From Ideonella sp. (GTDB taxonomy: Bacteria; Pseudomonadota; Gammaproteobacteria; Burkholderiales; Burkholderiaceae_C), in assembly GCF_016702655.1 (NCBI RefSeq), contig NZ_JADJDO010000003.1, positions 308,113 to 372,112 on the forward strand: a stretch of 64,000 nucleotides of DNA, written 5' to 3'. The position numbers and the translations under genes were made by a program. Positions 9,096 through 19,387 of this stretch are shown in pieces; position 1 is the stretch's first letter; the number at the start of each line of letters is the position of its first letter. The notes under the pieces were generated by a model that saw nothing but the letters and a program-made list of their open reading frames with translations, made no database searches and had not been told where the DNA came from.

Positions 9096-9117
9096 GCAAC
9101 GGCCGGGCGGCACTGAC

Positions 9118-9999
9118 ATGTCAGGCTCGCTGCGTTTCGAGGTACCGACGGCGCTCGACTACTTTGCGATGCTGGTCGTCGACGACGCCAGCTTGTCGCT
9201 CGTCGAGGCTGCGGTGAGCATCGGGCAGGACGCGCAACCGGCGCTCGATGTGCAGACCGTGCTGGCCGAGATCGACGCGCTGGCGAGGCGCCTGAAGCGC
9301 CGGGTTGCGGCCGACGCCGTGCCGCTGCACCGCTTGCGCCTGCTGAACCGCTTCTTCTTCCAGGATCTCGGCTTCGCGGGCAACGTCAACCACTTCCACG
9401 ATCCGCGCAATAGCTATCTGCACGAGGTGCTGCGCACGCGGCGCGGGATCCCGATCACCCTCGCGGTGCTCTACATCGAGCTCGCGCAACAGATCGGCCT
9501 GCCGGCGCAGGGGGTGTCGTTCCCGGGTCACTTCCTGGTCAAGCTGCGCCTGCGCCAGGGCCAGCGCCTGGGCGAGGTGCTGATCGACCCGTTTTCCGGC
9601 CGCTCGCTGTCGCGCGACGAACTCGACCAGATGCTGCAGCCCTATCGCCGCCACCCCGGCCGCGCCGATGAGGAAGAGGTGCCGCTTGCACTCTTCCTGC
9701 AGGCGGCAAGCCACCGCGACGTGCTTGCGCGCATGCTGCGCAACCTCAAGCACATCCATCAGGCCGAGGAGGACTGGCCGGCGCTGCTGGCGGTGCAGCG
9801 GCGCCTCGTCGTGCTGCTGCCGCGCGACTGGGAAGAGCGCCGCGACCGCGGCCTGGCCTATGCCGAGCTCGGCTGTGCGCGCGAGGCGGCGGACGATCTC
9901 GCGGCTTACCTCGAGCACCGCCCCGCGTCCGAGGATGCACAAGCCATCGGCCAGCGCCTGGCCGAACTGCGCCGGGCACGGCCGCCGCGGCCGGCCTGA
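9118..9999 (+). CDS. SirB1-family transglutaminase-like/TPR protein
   Basis: The 293-residue protein fits the SirB1 family: a transglutaminase-like N-terminal half (RTRRGIPITLAVLYIELAQ near 108-126, FPGHFLVKLR near 139-148) and a TPR-like C-terminal half. The molecular role of the family is not settled. It is probably cytoplasmic, as no signal peptide is present. It stands alone, downstream of an interspersed repeat and convergent with purM. Confidence 0.85.
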   Translation: MSGSLRFEVPTALDYFAMLVVDDASLSLVEAAVSIGQDAQPALDVQTVLAEIDALARRLKRRVAADAVPLHRLRLLNRFFFQDLGFAGNVNHFHDPRNSYLHEVLRTRRGIPITLAVLYIELAQQIGLPAQGVSFPGHFLVKLRLRQGQRLGEVLIDPFSGRSLSRDELDQMLQPYRRHPGRADEEEVPLALFLQAASHRDVLARMLRNLKHIHQAEEDWPALLAVQRRLVVLLPRDWEERRDRGLAYAELGCAREAADDLAAYLEHRPASEDAQAIGQRLAELRRARPPRPA

Positions 10000-10016
10000 C
10001 GCCCCGCTCAGCGCCG

Positions 10017-11060
<1,044 letters not shown>

Positions 11061-11186
11061 GATCGGTGTGTCGCCGCCGGCGACCCTTAGAATTTGCGCA
11101 ATCCGCAATCTTACCGACCAGGCGACGCCCCGACCGATGATCCGCGCCACACCCGAAACGGCCACCGACGCGGGCTGCGCTCGCGG

Positions 11187-11855
11187 ATGAGGCAGATTCC
11201 GCTGGCGATGGGGCTGGCCCCTGCGTGCAGTTTCGAGACCTATCTTGCCGGCCCCAACCGGGCCGCGCTGGAGCACCTGCGGCAGTTGGGTCCACGCTCG
11301 GCGCCGACCTACCTGTGGGGGCCGGCCGGCAGCGGCAAGACGCATCTGCTCGGGGCCCTGGCCGGCGCGTGGCAGGTCGCGGGCGAGCGCGTGGGGGCGT
11401 TCGGCGCCACGTTGCCGCTGCCCTGGACCTATGACGACGGATGCAAGCTCATCTTGCTCGACGACTGCGAGCAGCTCGATGCGCCCCGCCAGCAGGCCGC
11501 GTTCGCGCTCTTCGTCGAAGCGACGGCGCAGGGCGTGCCGTGGGTCGCGGCAGGCAGCGTGCCGCCGGTGGACCTGCCGCTGCGCGACGACCTGCGCTCG
11601 CGCCTCGCCTGGGGCGTCGTGTTCGCACTGCAGCCGTTGTCGGAGGCCGATGCGCGCGCCGTGCTGCGCCGCGCCGCCGACGCGCGCGGCATCTTCCTCT
11701 CCGACGAGGTGATGGACTACCTGTTGACGCGGTTTGCGCGTGACCTGGCGCACCTGACGGCGCTGCTCGAGCGGCTCGACGAGTTTGCGCTCGCCAACCA
11801 GCGCGCCGTGACAGTGCCGCTGCTGCGCCGCATGCTGGCCGAGGAGGGCGTGTGA
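11187..11855 (+). CDS. hda: DnaA regulatory inactivator Hda
   Basis: This 222-residue AAA+ protein resembles the DnaA ATPase domain without the DNA-binding domain. The P-loop GPAGSGKTHLL and the sensor region LLDDCEQLD are visible. With the sliding clamp it stimulates ATP hydrolysis by DnaA and so restrains re-initiation. Its stop overlaps the GTG start of the HAD gene (GTGA), which starts a tightly overlapped set hda-HAD-pcnB-folK. A TAGAAT box at 11088-11093 is a weak -10 candidate. Confidence 0.92.
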   Translation: MRQIPLAMGLAPACSFETYLAGPNRAALEHLRQLGPRSAPTYLWGPAGSGKTHLLGALAGAWQVAGERVGAFGATLPLPWTYDDGCKLILLDDCEQLDAPRQQAAFALFVEATAQGVPWVAAGSVPPVDLPLRDDLRSRLAWGVVFALQPLSEADARAVLRRAADARGIFLSDEVMDYLLTRFARDLAHLTALLERLDEFALANQRAVTVPLLRRMLAEEGV

Positions 11856-12556
11856 TCGCGGCGGGCCCCGACCTATGCCTGTTCGACCTCGACGACACGC
11901 TGCTGCCGATCGACTCGGACCATGCCTGGGGCGAGTTCATGATCCGGCTCGGCTGGGTCGACGAGGCGGCGTTCCGCGCCCGCAACGACGAGTTCTATGC
12001 GCAGTACAAGGCCGGGCGGCTGGACGTGCATGCCTACATCGAGTTCGCGACCGCGCCGCTGCGCTCGCGTGACCCGGCCACGCTCGCTGCCGCCCACACG
12101 CGCTTCATGCGCGAGGTCATCGCGCCCGCCATCCGGCCCGCGGCGCTGCAACTCGTGCGGTCGCACCAGGCGCGCGGCGACCTGGTCGGCCTGGTCACGG
12201 CGACCAACGATTTCATCACCGCGCCGATTGCCGCCGCGTTCGGCATCGCGCACCTGATCGCGCTCGAACTCGAGCGCGGCGCCGACGGGCGCATCAGCGG
12301 CCGCATCCACGGTACGCCGACCTACCGCGAGGGCAAGGTCACGCGTGTCGGCGAGTGGCTCGCCGCGATGGGCCGCGGTTGGGATGACTTTGCCGCGATC
12401 AGCGTCTACAGCGACTCGATGAACGATCTGCCGCTGCTGGCATGCGCCCACCATCCGGTGGCCACCAACCCGTCGCCCGCGCTCGAGGCGCTGGCGCGCG
12501 AGCGCCACTGGCGCATCCTGAGGCTGTTTTCCCATGATCAAGAAGTTCATCGATAA
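11852..12556 (+). CDS. HAD-IB family hydrolase (SerB-like)
   Basis: The 234-residue protein starts at GTG inside the hda stop. HAD motif I is LFDLDDTLLP near residues 9-18, motif II is VTATND and motif III is YSDSMNDLPLL. The insert and length fit the HAD-IB group, which contains phosphoserine phosphatase-like enzymes; the substrate cannot be told from sequence. It overlaps pcnB by 23 bp. The hda-HAD-pcnB-folK order is conserved in Burkholderiales. Confidence 0.9.
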   Translation: MIAAGPDLCLFDLDDTLLPIDSDHAWGEFMIRLGWVDEAAFRARNDEFYAQYKAGRLDVHAYIEFATAPLRSRDPATLAAAHTRFMREVIAPAIRPAALQLVRSHQARGDLVGLVTATNDFITAPIAAAFGIAHLIALELERGADGRISGRIHGTPTYREGKVTRVGEWLAAMGRGWDDFAAISVYSDSMNDLPLLACAHHPVATNPSPALEALARERHWRILRLFSHDQEVHR

Positions 12557-14087
12557 GCTGCTCGGCAAGACGCCGCCCGGCGCCAAGGCGGCGCTGGGCA
12601 AGCGCGTCGAGCTCGCGCAGGCCGAGCACGGCATCGACCGCGCGCTGCTTGACGCGAACGCGGTCAAGGTCGTGCAGACCTTGAAGGAAGCCGGCTACGA
12701 GGCCTACGTCGTCGGCGGCGCGGTGCGCGACCTGCTGCTCGGCATGCGGCCGAAGGACTTCGACGTCGCCACCAACGCGACGCCCGAGCAGGTCAAGGCG
12801 CTGTTCAGGCGCGCCTTCATCATCGGGCGGCGCTTTCGCATCGTGCACGTGGTCTACGGCCGCGGCCGCGACCACGAGGTGATCGAGGTTTCGACTTTCC
12901 GCGCGACACTCGAAGCGGCCGATGCCGAGCAGGTCAAGGGCAACGAGAAGACCTCGCGCGCCGAACTCGCCGGCAAGGCGCATGTGGTCGATGCCGAAGG
13001 CCGCGTGCTGCGCGACAACGTCTGGGGCCCGCAGGTGGAGGACGCCGCGCGGCGCGACTTCACGATCAACGCGATGTACTACGACCCGCTGGCCGAGGTG
13101 CTGGTCGACTATCACCACGGCGTGCGCGACGCCAGGAAGCGCCTGCTGCGCATGATCGGCGATCCGGCGACGCGCTACCGCGAGGATCCGGTGCGCATCG
13201 TTCGCGTGGTGCGCTTCGCGGCCAAGCTCGGCTTCGAGATCGAGCCCAAGACGCGCGCGCCGATCGTCGAGATGTCGGCCCTGCTCGCGAACCAGCCGCC
13301 TTCGCGCCTGTTCGACGAGATGATCAAGCTTCTGCAGACCGGCCACGCGCTGCGCAGCATCGACGAGCTGCGCAAGCAGGGTCTGGTGGGCAAGCAGGTC
13401 TTTCCGATCCTCGACCTCGTGCTCGCCGAGCCGCGCGTCGAGGCGCGCGACAAGCTGGTGCGACTCGCGCTCGCCGACACCGACCGCCGCGTCGGCGAGG
13501 ACAAGCCGGTCGCGCCGAGCTTCCTGCTCGCCTGCATGCTGTGGCACGACGTCCTGGTTGCGTGGAACCGGCTCAAGGCGCAGGGCGAGGCGCCGTTCCC
13601 GGCGTTGCAGCAGGCGGTCGACTCGGTGTTCGACGCGCGCATCGGCGACATTTCGGGCCGTGGCAAGCTCGGCGCCGACATGCGTGAGATCTGGCTCATG
13701 CAGCCGCGCTTCGAACGCCGCAGCGGCAACGGCCCGTTCTCGCTCGTCGAGCAGCCGCGTTTTCGTGCCGGCTTCGACTTCCTGCGCCTGCGCGCAGACG
13801 CCGGCGAGGCGCCGGTCGAGCTCGCCGAGTGGTGGGAAGACTTTTCGCTCGGCACCGACGAGGAGAGGCGCGCGCTGATGGATCTGGCGCGCGAGCAGGC
13901 CCACGCACCGCGGCGCGGCGGTGCAAGCCGCACCGGCGCCACGGCGCTGCCTCGCGAAGCGGCGCCTGCGGCCGAGGTGGACGTCGAGCTCCCCGCCGCC
14001 GAGGCCGCACCCAAGCGCAAGCGGCGCCGGCGCCGCAAGCCCGCCAGTGCAGAACCCGGGCCGGTTTCGAGCGACGGCACGGCGTGA
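12534..14087 (+). CDS. pcnB: poly(A) polymerase I
   Basis: This 517-residue class II nucleotidyltransferase has the signature GGAVRDLLLGMRPKDFDVAT near residues 63-82, where the two Asp of DFD bind metal. The RRDFTINAMYY segment and the Lys/Arg-rich C-terminal tail are typical of PcnB rather than of the tRNA CCA-adding enzyme. It adds 3' poly(A) tails that promote RNA decay. The stop overlaps the GTG start of folK. Confidence 0.95.
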   Translation: MIKKFIDKLLGKTPPGAKAALGKRVELAQAEHGIDRALLDANAVKVVQTLKEAGYEAYVVGGAVRDLLLGMRPKDFDVATNATPEQVKALFRRAFIIGRRFRIVHVVYGRGRDHEVIEVSTFRATLEAADAEQVKGNEKTSRAELAGKAHVVDAEGRVLRDNVWGPQVEDAARRDFTINAMYYDPLAEVLVDYHHGVRDARKRLLRMIGDPATRYREDPVRIVRVVRFAAKLGFEIEPKTRAPIVEMSALLANQPPSRLFDEMIKLLQTGHALRSIDELRKQGLVGKQVFPILDLVLAEPRVEARDKLVRLALADTDRRVGEDKPVAPSFLLACMLWHDVLVAWNRLKAQGEAPFPALQQAVDSVFDARIGDISGRGKLGADMREIWLMQPRFERRSGNGPFSLVEQPRFRAGFDFLRLRADAGEAPVELAEWWEDFSLGTDEERRALMDLAREQAHAPRRGGASRTGATALPREAAPAAEVDVELPAAEAAPKRKRRRRRKPASAEPGPVSSDGTA

Positions 14088-14617
14088 ACCGCGGCGTGCC
14101 CGGCGCGGTGCACCGGACCTTCGTCGCGCTTGGCGCCAACCTGGGCGACCGCGAGGGCGCGTTGCAAGGCGCATGCGACGCGCTCGCCGCGCTGCCGCAG
14201 ACAAGGCTGGTCGGCGTCTCGTCGCTGTATCGAACCGCGCCTGTCGATGCCGCGGGGCCCGATTTCCTGAATGCCGTCGCCGAACTGTCGACCGGCCTCG
14301 GCGCGCAAGAACTGCTCGCCGAGCTGCATGCCATCGAGCGGCGCCACGGCCGCGTGCGTTCTTCGCGCAACGCGCCGCGCACACTGGACCTGGACCTGCT
14401 GCTGCACGGCGACGCAATCACCTGCACGCCGGAGCTGGCGCTGCCCCACCCGCGCCTGCACCTGCGTGCCTTCGTCCTCGTGCCCCTGGCCGAGCTTGCG
14501 CCGGACCTCGCCGTACCGGGCCGGGGCAGCGTCGCGAGCCTGTTGCCGGGCGTGACCGGCCAGCCGATCGCGCTTGTCGGCGCGCCCTTGGTGCCGCGGC
14601 TCGGCGCTCGCGACTGA
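14084..14617 (+). CDS. folK: 6-hydroxymethyl-7,8-dihydropterin pyrophosphokinase
   Basis: The 177-residue HPPK carries FVALGANLGDREG near the N terminus, SSLYRTAPVD, and the family signature RNAPRTLDLDLLLHG with the metal-binding Asp pair. It transfers pyrophosphate from ATP to hydroxymethyl-dihydropterin in folate synthesis. The GTG start overlaps the pcnB stop (GTGA), implying coupled translation. Confidence 0.95.
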   Translation: MNRGVPGAVHRTFVALGANLGDREGALQGACDALAALPQTRLVGVSSLYRTAPVDAAGPDFLNAVAELSTGLGAQELLAELHAIERRHGRVRSSRNAPRTLDLDLLLHGDAITCTPELALPHPRLHLRAFVLVPLAELAPDLAVPGRGSVASLLPGVTGQPIALVGAPLVPRLGARD

Positions 14618-14736
14618 TCTGGGTACGCGCACCCGGCCGCGGCCGTGCCGGACGCTACACTGCCGTCCTGCCGCGCAGGCGCCGGGCGCCTGGCCGGGGT
14701 TGCGACGAGGCAATCTGCCCGAGATCAGGAGTCCCG

Positions 14737-15384
14737 ATGCTGTTTGGCAAGCTGCTGCCACGCGAAGGCAATTTCTTCGAACTCATCAATCAGCACGGGA
14801 GCCACGTCGTCGAAGGGGCGCGCGCCTTCATGCTGATGATCGAGCACTACGCCGATCATGCGCTGCGGGAACAGTACGCAAACGAGGTCGGCCATGCCGA
14901 GCGCCAGGCCGACCGCATCACGGCCGACGTGAACCGGCTGCTGCACAAGACCTTCATCACGCCGATCGACCGCGAGCAGATCCACGGCCTGATCAACGCG
15001 ATGGACGACGTGCTCGACCTGCTGCAGGACGCGAGCGAGACGCTGGTGCTGTACGACGTGCGCGCCGTCACCGAGGAGGTCGTTCGCCTGGCCGAGATCA
15101 GCCTCAAGTGCTGCGAGCGCGTGCAGCACGCGGCATCGCTGCTGGGCACGCTCTCGACCCCTTCGTCCGCCGAGGCCGCGATCAAGACCTGCGAGGAGAT
15201 CGACAAGCTCGAGTCCGACGCCGACCGCGTGATGCGCTCGGCCATGTCCAAGCTCTTCCGCGAGGAGACCGACGTGCGCGAGCTCATCAAGCTGAAGGCG
15301 ATCTACGAACTGCTCGAGTCGATCTCCGACCGCTGCGAGGACGTGGCCAACCTGATCGAGGGCGTGGTCCTCGAGAACAGCTAG
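14737..15384 (+). CDS. DUF47/PhoU-like protein
   Basis: The 215-residue all-helical protein belongs to the DUF47 family (distant PhoU relatives, TIGR00153 type). AGGAG stands before the ATG. Genes of this family nearly always precede a Pit-type phosphate transporter and are thought to regulate it. Here the pit gene starts 7 bp after the stop, which supports that pairing. Confidence 0.9.
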   Translation: MLFGKLLPREGNFFELINQHGSHVVEGARAFMLMIEHYADHALREQYANEVGHAERQADRITADVNRLLHKTFITPIDREQIHGLINAMDDVLDLLQDASETLVLYDVRAVTEEVVRLAEISLKCCERVQHAASLLGTLSTPSSAEAAIKTCEEIDKLESDADRVMRSAMSKLFREETDVRELIKLKAIYELLESISDRCEDVANLIEGVVLENS

Positions 15385-15391
15385 GCCGGCA

Positions 15392-16405
15392 ATGCAGTCG
15401 GCACAGGTGGCCTTCTGGGTCGTCGCGATGCTGGTCGCGCTGGCGCTGGCGTTCGACTTCATGAACGGTTTTCACGACGCGGCGAACTCGATCGCGACCG
15501 TCGTCTCGACCGGCGTCCTCAAGCCGCAGACGGCGGTCGCGTTTGCGGCGTTCTTCAACGTGGTCGCGATCTTCGTCTTCCAGCTCAAGGTTGCCGCGAC
15601 CGTCGGCAAGGGCATCGCGGTGCCCGAGATCATCGACCACCATGTGGTGTTCGGCGCGCTGATCGGGGCGATCTTCTGGAACTTCGTTACCTGGTGGTAC
15701 GGCATACCGTCGAGCTCGTCGCATGCGCTGATCGGCGGCATCGTCGGTGCGGTGATCGCCAAGGCCGGGCTCGGTGGCCTGGTCGCCGGCGGCGTGATCA
15801 AGACCGTGGCCTTCATCTTCGTTTCGCCGCTGCTTGGCTTCGCGCTCGGTGCGTTGATGATGGTCGGCGTGGCCTGGGGCTTCCGACGCGCATCGCCGCT
15901 GCGCGTGGACAACTGGTTCCGCCGCGCCCAGCTCGTGTCGGCGGGGTTGTACAGCCTGGGCCATGGCGGCAACGACGCGCAAAAGACGATCGGAATCGTC
16001 TGGATGCTGCTCATCGCGACCGGCCACGCCGCGGCCAGTGACGCCATGCCGCCGGCCTGGGTGATCTGGAGCTGCTACATCGCGATCGGCCTCGGAACGC
16101 TGTTCGGCGGCTGGCGCATCGTCAAGACCATGGGCCAGCGAATCACCAAGTTGAAGCCCGTCGGGGGCTTCTGCGCCGAAACGGGTGGCGCGATCACGCT
16201 CTTCCTGGCGAGCTCGCTCGGCATCCCGGTCTCGACCACGCACACCATCACCGGCGCCATCGTCGGCGTGGGATCGGTGCGGCGTGCGTCGGCGGTGCGC
16301 TGGGCCACGGCGGGCAACATCGTCTGGGCGTGGATCCTGACGATCCCGGCCTCGGCGTTCGTCGCCGCGATCTTCTACGGCGTGAGCCTCGTGCTGTTCG
16401 ATTGA
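15392..16405 (+). CDS. pit: low-affinity inorganic phosphate transporter (PiT family)
   Basis: This 337-residue inner-membrane protein shows the duplicated PiT signature: GFHDAANSIATVVSTG near the N terminus and GHGGNDAQKTIG in the second half. It has about ten hydrophobic segments. PiT proteins move metal-phosphate by proton symport. Its 3' end overlaps the convergent TM2-domain gene by 31 bp. Confidence 0.93.
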   Translation: MQSAQVAFWVVAMLVALALAFDFMNGFHDAANSIATVVSTGVLKPQTAVAFAAFFNVVAIFVFQLKVAATVGKGIAVPEIIDHHVVFGALIGAIFWNFVTWWYGIPSSSSHALIGGIVGAVIAKAGLGGLVAGGVIKTVAFIFVSPLLGFALGALMMVGVAWGFRRASPLRVDNWFRRAQLVSAGLYSLGHGGNDAQKTIGIVWMLLIATGHAAASDAMPPAWVIWSCYIAIGLGTLFGGWRIVKTMGQRITKLKPVGGFCAETGGAITLFLASSLGIPVSTTHTITGAIVGVGSVRRASAVRWATAGNIVWAWILTIPASAFVAAIFYGVSLVLFD

Positions 16406-16836
16406 TGCGGGTCGGCCAGGACCTCGAACAAGCGCTGGCCCGAGAACGCGACAGTCGCCATCAGCACGCCCGCGCCGAGCAGCAGCGCGAGCGCCGCGCC
16501 GATGACGGCCGCCCACCCGGTGCGCGCGGGCGGACCGGCCGGGTTGAAGCGCGCGTTCCACTTCTCGTCGGGCGTCAGCGCGTAGATGATCGCCGACAGC
16601 ATCGCCACCGACAGCGCCAGCCCGAGCAGCGGTATCAGCAGCCACGACAACCGGTCGTCCTGGCCGAGCGCCAGCGCGCGCTGCACGCCGATTGCGCCCA
16701 GCAGCGTCGGCAGCGGGAACAGCCAGCCCCAGGCGTCGCCGAGGCCGTGCAGGTAGAAGCGGTGCAGGCCGAGCGCGCCGCCGACGATCGCGATCCAGGT
16801 TGCCAGCGCCTTGGACTTGTAGCCGTCCGCGGTCAT
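16375..16836 (-). CDS. TM2-domain membrane protein
   Basis: The 153-residue protein has the TM2 signature GLHRFYLHGLGDAWGW near residues 23-38, between two hydrophobic segments, followed by further membrane segments near 65-87 and 107-130. The function of bacterial TM2 proteins is unknown. Its ATG overlaps the stop of the GNAT gene upstream (ATGA), and its 3' end runs into pit on the other strand. Confidence 0.82.
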   Translation of the reverse strand: MTADGYKSKALATWIAIVGGALGLHRFYLHGLGDAWGWLFPLPTLLGAIGVQRALALGQDDRLSWLLIPLLGLALSVAMLSAIIYALTPDEKWNARFNPAGPPARTGWAAVIGAALALLLGAGVLMATVAFSGQRLFEVLADPHQSNSTRLTP

Positions 16837-17366
16837 GTGGGTGCGGTGGCGGCGCCGTGGCCGAGCGCGCGCTGCATGATCACGACATCGACCCAACGTT
16901 CGAACTTCCAGCCCGCGTCGCTGAGCAGCCCGACCGGTGCGAATCCGAGCGCCCGGTGCACGCCGATCGAGGCGTGGTTTGCCGAGTCGCCGATCACGGC
17001 CAGCATCTGGCGCGCGCCGCGCGCCTGGCAGCGCGCCAGCAATTCGGCAAGCAGCAGCCGGCCGATGCCGCGGCCCTGCGCTGCCGGGTCGAGGTAGATC
17101 GAGTCCTCGAGACAGAAGCGATACGCCGGGCGCGGCCGAAAGTGGTTCGCATAGGCATAGCCGACGACGCGTCCGAGTTGCTCGGCCACCAGCCAGGGCA
17201 GGCCCTTGGCGAGCACGTCGTCGCGGCGGCGCGCGGTCTCGGCGTTGTCGGGAGGCTCGAGTTCGAAGGTTCCGGTGCCGTGCTGCACATGCCACGCATA
17301 GATGGCGGCGATTGCCGGCACGTCATCGGCGCTGCTGGGGCGGATCGTCAGGGGCAGGGTGGTCAT
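16833..17366 (-). CDS. GNAT-family N-acetyltransferase (phosphinothricin acetyltransferase-like)
   Basis: This 177-residue GNAT enzyme has the acetyl-CoA loop QGRGIGRLLLAELLARC near residues 99-115 and a start (LTIRPSSADDVPAIAAIYAWHV) typical of the PAT/MddA group that acetylates phosphinothricin or methionine-derivative amines. The native substrate cannot be assigned. It is the first gene of a two-gene unit with the TM2 gene. Confidence 0.85.
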   Translation of the reverse strand: MTTLPLTIRPSSADDVPAIAAIYAWHVQHGTGTFELEPPDNAETARRRDDVLAKGLPWLVAEQLGRVVGYAYANHFRPRPAYRFCLEDSIYLDPAAQGRGIGRLLLAELLARCQARGARQMLAVIGDSANHASIGVHRALGFAPVGLLSDAGWKFERWVDVVIMQRALGHGAATAPT

Positions 17367-17395
17367 GGCGTTCGAGGATTGTGCTTAGGGAAGTT

Positions 17396-17401
17396 TATAA
17401 T
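17396..17401 (+). promoter_or_regulatory. putative -10 box of the rpsP operon
   Basis: An exact TATAAT stands 180 bp before the rpsP start, just outside the divergent GNAT gene. No convincing -35 is at the standard distance. It would give a leader of about 170 nt. Confidence 0.5.
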
Positions 17402-17486
17402 GATGGGTTGTGGTGCTGGCTTGCTGCCTGCAGGGCCCCAAGGGCTCGCAGGCCGTGGGCGTATCTACGGTGCCGAGAGCCCGTGG

Positions 17487-17550
17487 CCGAAAGCTGGTTT
17501 CGGTCGCCCCGGTTCGGTGGGTCCGGCGTGTCCCCGGATCAGCTGGACAC
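17487..17550 (+). promoter_or_regulatory. structured mRNA leader of the rpsP operon
   Basis: Within the roughly 170-nt leader there is a 6-bp hairpin CCGAAA/TTTCGG with a 5-nt loop at 17487-17503 and a second stem GTGTCC/GGACAC at 17528-17550. Ribosomal protein operons often use leader structures for feedback control; that role here is inference. Confidence 0.35.
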
Positions 17551-17580
17551 AAGCGTCAAGTTCCCGAGGAAATCATCATC

Positions 17581-17829
17581 ATGGTCGTGATCCGTCTTGC
17601 CCGTGGCGGCGCCAAGAAGCGCCCGTTCTTCAACATCGTCGTTGCCGATGCGCGCACCCGTCGCGACGGGCGCTTCATCGAGCGCGTGGGCTTCTACAAC
17701 CCGGTCGCGGCGGGCGGCGAGCAGCCGCTGCGCGTGGCTTTCGACCGGGTGGAATTCTGGGCCGGCAACGGCGCGCAGCTCTCGCCCACTGTCGCGCGAC
17801 TGGTAGCGCAGGCCAAAGCGGCAGCCTGA
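17581..17829 (+). CDS. rpsP: 30S ribosomal protein S16
   Basis: The 82-residue protein matches bS16 (MVVIRLARGGAKKRPFF at the start, FIERVGFYNP in the middle). It helps fold the 5' domain of 16S rRNA. GAGGAAA lies upstream of the ATG. It is the first gene of the conserved rpsP-rimM-trmD-rplS operon. Confidence 0.97.
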   Translation: MVVIRLARGGAKKRPFFNIVVADARTRRDGRFIERVGFYNPVAAGGEQPLRVAFDRVEFWAGNGAQLSPTVARLVAQAKAAA

Positions 17830-17852
17830 TCGCCGCCTGCGACCGCGGCGCG

Positions 17853-18494
17853 ATGACCGGCAGCGCTGGACGGCGCCCGCGTGCGCCGCGCCCCAAGGCG
17901 AGCGCTGCGGGGCCTGCCAGCCGCCAGCCAATGCCGCCGGATGAATGGCCAGAGGACGCGGTCGAGGTCGGCGCGGTCGTCGGCGCCTGGGGCATACAGG
18001 GCTGGCTCAAGGTCAAGCCCTATGCCGCCGAGCCGCAGGCATTGCTGTCGAGCCGGCACTGGTTCGTGAAGCCGTCCGTGGGCCCCGGTGCCGCCGTGGT
18101 ACCAGCGGCGGCACCGGTGCGCGTCAGCGTCGTCAACGCGCGCGAGCATGCCGACGGCATCGTCGCGCAAGTGCGCGAGGTCGTGGACCGCAATGGCGCC
18201 GAGGCCTTGAAGGGCGCGCGCATCTTCGTCTCGCGCGCCGGCTTTCCGAAGGCCGGCCCGGACGAGTACTACTGGGTCGATCTGATCGGCCTGGCCGTTT
18301 CCAACCGCGAGGGTGACGCGCTCGGCAGTGTGACCGGCCTCATCGACGCCGGAGCGCACTGCGTGCTGCGCGTCGCGCCACAAGGCCAGCCAGATGCCGA
18401 CGCCGAGCGCCTGATCCCGTTTGTCTCGGCCTATGTCGACAGCGTGAGCCTCGCCGAGCGGCGCATCGTGGTCGATTGGGGCCTCGACTATTGA
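17853..18494 (+). CDS. rimM: ribosome maturation factor RimM
   Basis: The 213-residue protein matches RimM, which aids 30S maturation and binds S19. The first domain contains VEVGAVVGAWGIQGWLKVKP and the PRC-barrel half contains DEYYWVDLIGL. About 35 extra residues rich in Pro, Arg and Ala precede the conserved part, so a later start is possible, though no better one is visible. Confidence 0.93.
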   Translation: MTGSAGRRPRAPRPKASAAGPASRQPMPPDEWPEDAVEVGAVVGAWGIQGWLKVKPYAAEPQALLSSRHWFVKPSVGPGAAVVPAAAPVRVSVVNAREHADGIVAQVREVVDRNGAEALKGARIFVSRAGFPKAGPDEYYWVDLIGLAVSNREGDALGSVTGLIDAGAHCVLRVAPQGQPDADAERLIPFVSAYVDSVSLAERRIVVDWGLDY

Positions 18495-18536
18495 GCCCGC
18501 CCAGGATGCGCCGCGCCCCCTGCAGCCACTCCCGCC

Positions 18537-19295
18537 ATGCGCTTCGATGTCATCACGCTGTTTCCCGAGCTCTTCGACGCCCACCTGAGGCAGGGCATCA
18601 CGCGCCGCGCTTATGAACGCGGACAGGTCGAGGTGCACCTGTGGCAGTTGCGTGACTTTGCCGACAACGCCTACCGCCGCGTCGATGACCGCCCGTTCGG
18701 CGGTGGCCCAGGCATGGTCATGCTGGCCGAGCCCCTGCTCAGGGCGCTCGCGGCGCTGCGCGAGGCGCGGGCCGAGCTCGAACCGGCACCCTTGGTACTG
18801 TTCACGCCCACCGGCCGCAGGCTTGACCAGGCGCAGGTGCGCGAGTGGGCGCACGGTCCGGGTGCCGTGTTGCTGTGCGGGCGCTACGAGGGCGTGGATC
18901 AGCGCTTCGTCGATCGCCATGTCGATCTCGAACTGAGCCTCGGCGACTTCGTGCTCTCCGGTGGCGAGATTCCCGCGCTGACATTGCTCGACGCCGTGGC
19001 GCGCCTGCAGCCCGGCGTGCTGGGCGATGCGCAGTCGCACGAACAGGACAGCTTTTCGGCCGGCCTGCTCGACTGCCCGCACTACAGCCGGCCCGAACTG
19101 CTGCGAGACGGTGCCGACGTGCTGCCCGTGCCGCCGGTGCTGGTCAGCGGCCACCACGCCGACATCGCCCAATGGCGCCGCGAGCAGACGCTCGCGTTGA
19201 CGCAGCGGCGCCGGCCCGAGCTGATTGCAGCCGCGCGCGCGCGCGGTGAGCTGACGGCGGCTGACGAGCGCTATCTCGCTGCCCTCGGGCTATAA
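18537..19295 (+). CDS. trmD: tRNA (guanine-N1)-methyltransferase
   Basis: This 252-residue SPOUT methyltransferase makes m1G37 in tRNA, which prevents +1 frameshifting. The start MRFDVITLFPELF, the segment DRPFGGGPGMVM and the knot region LCGRYEGVDQRF are present. Its stop lies inside a TATAAT sequence that could be a promoter element for rplS. Confidence 0.97.
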   Translation: MRFDVITLFPELFDAHLRQGITRRAYERGQVEVHLWQLRDFADNAYRRVDDRPFGGGPGMVMLAEPLLRALAALREARAELEPAPLVLFTPTGRRLDQAQVREWAHGPGAVLLCGRYEGVDQRFVDRHVDLELSLGDFVLSGGEIPALTLLDAVARLQPGVLGDAQSHEQDSFSAGLLDCPHYSRPELLRDGADVLPVPPVLVSGHHADIAQWRREQTLALTQRRRPELIAAARARGELTAADERYLAALGL

Positions 19296-19296
19296 T
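19291..19296 (+). promoter_or_regulatory. possible internal -10 box before rplS
   Basis: A TATAAT hexamer overlaps the trmD stop codon, 92 bp before rplS. A separate promoter would let L19 be made at ribosomal-protein levels. The -35 region is poor, so confidence is low. Confidence 0.35.
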
Positions 19297-19387
19297 TCAA
19301 AGCTTTTCGATCCTCTGCCCGGCACAGGCAGCTCCACTGCGGGCTGCCGCATTCCAACCACACCCTGGCACGATCATTGGAGAAAAC

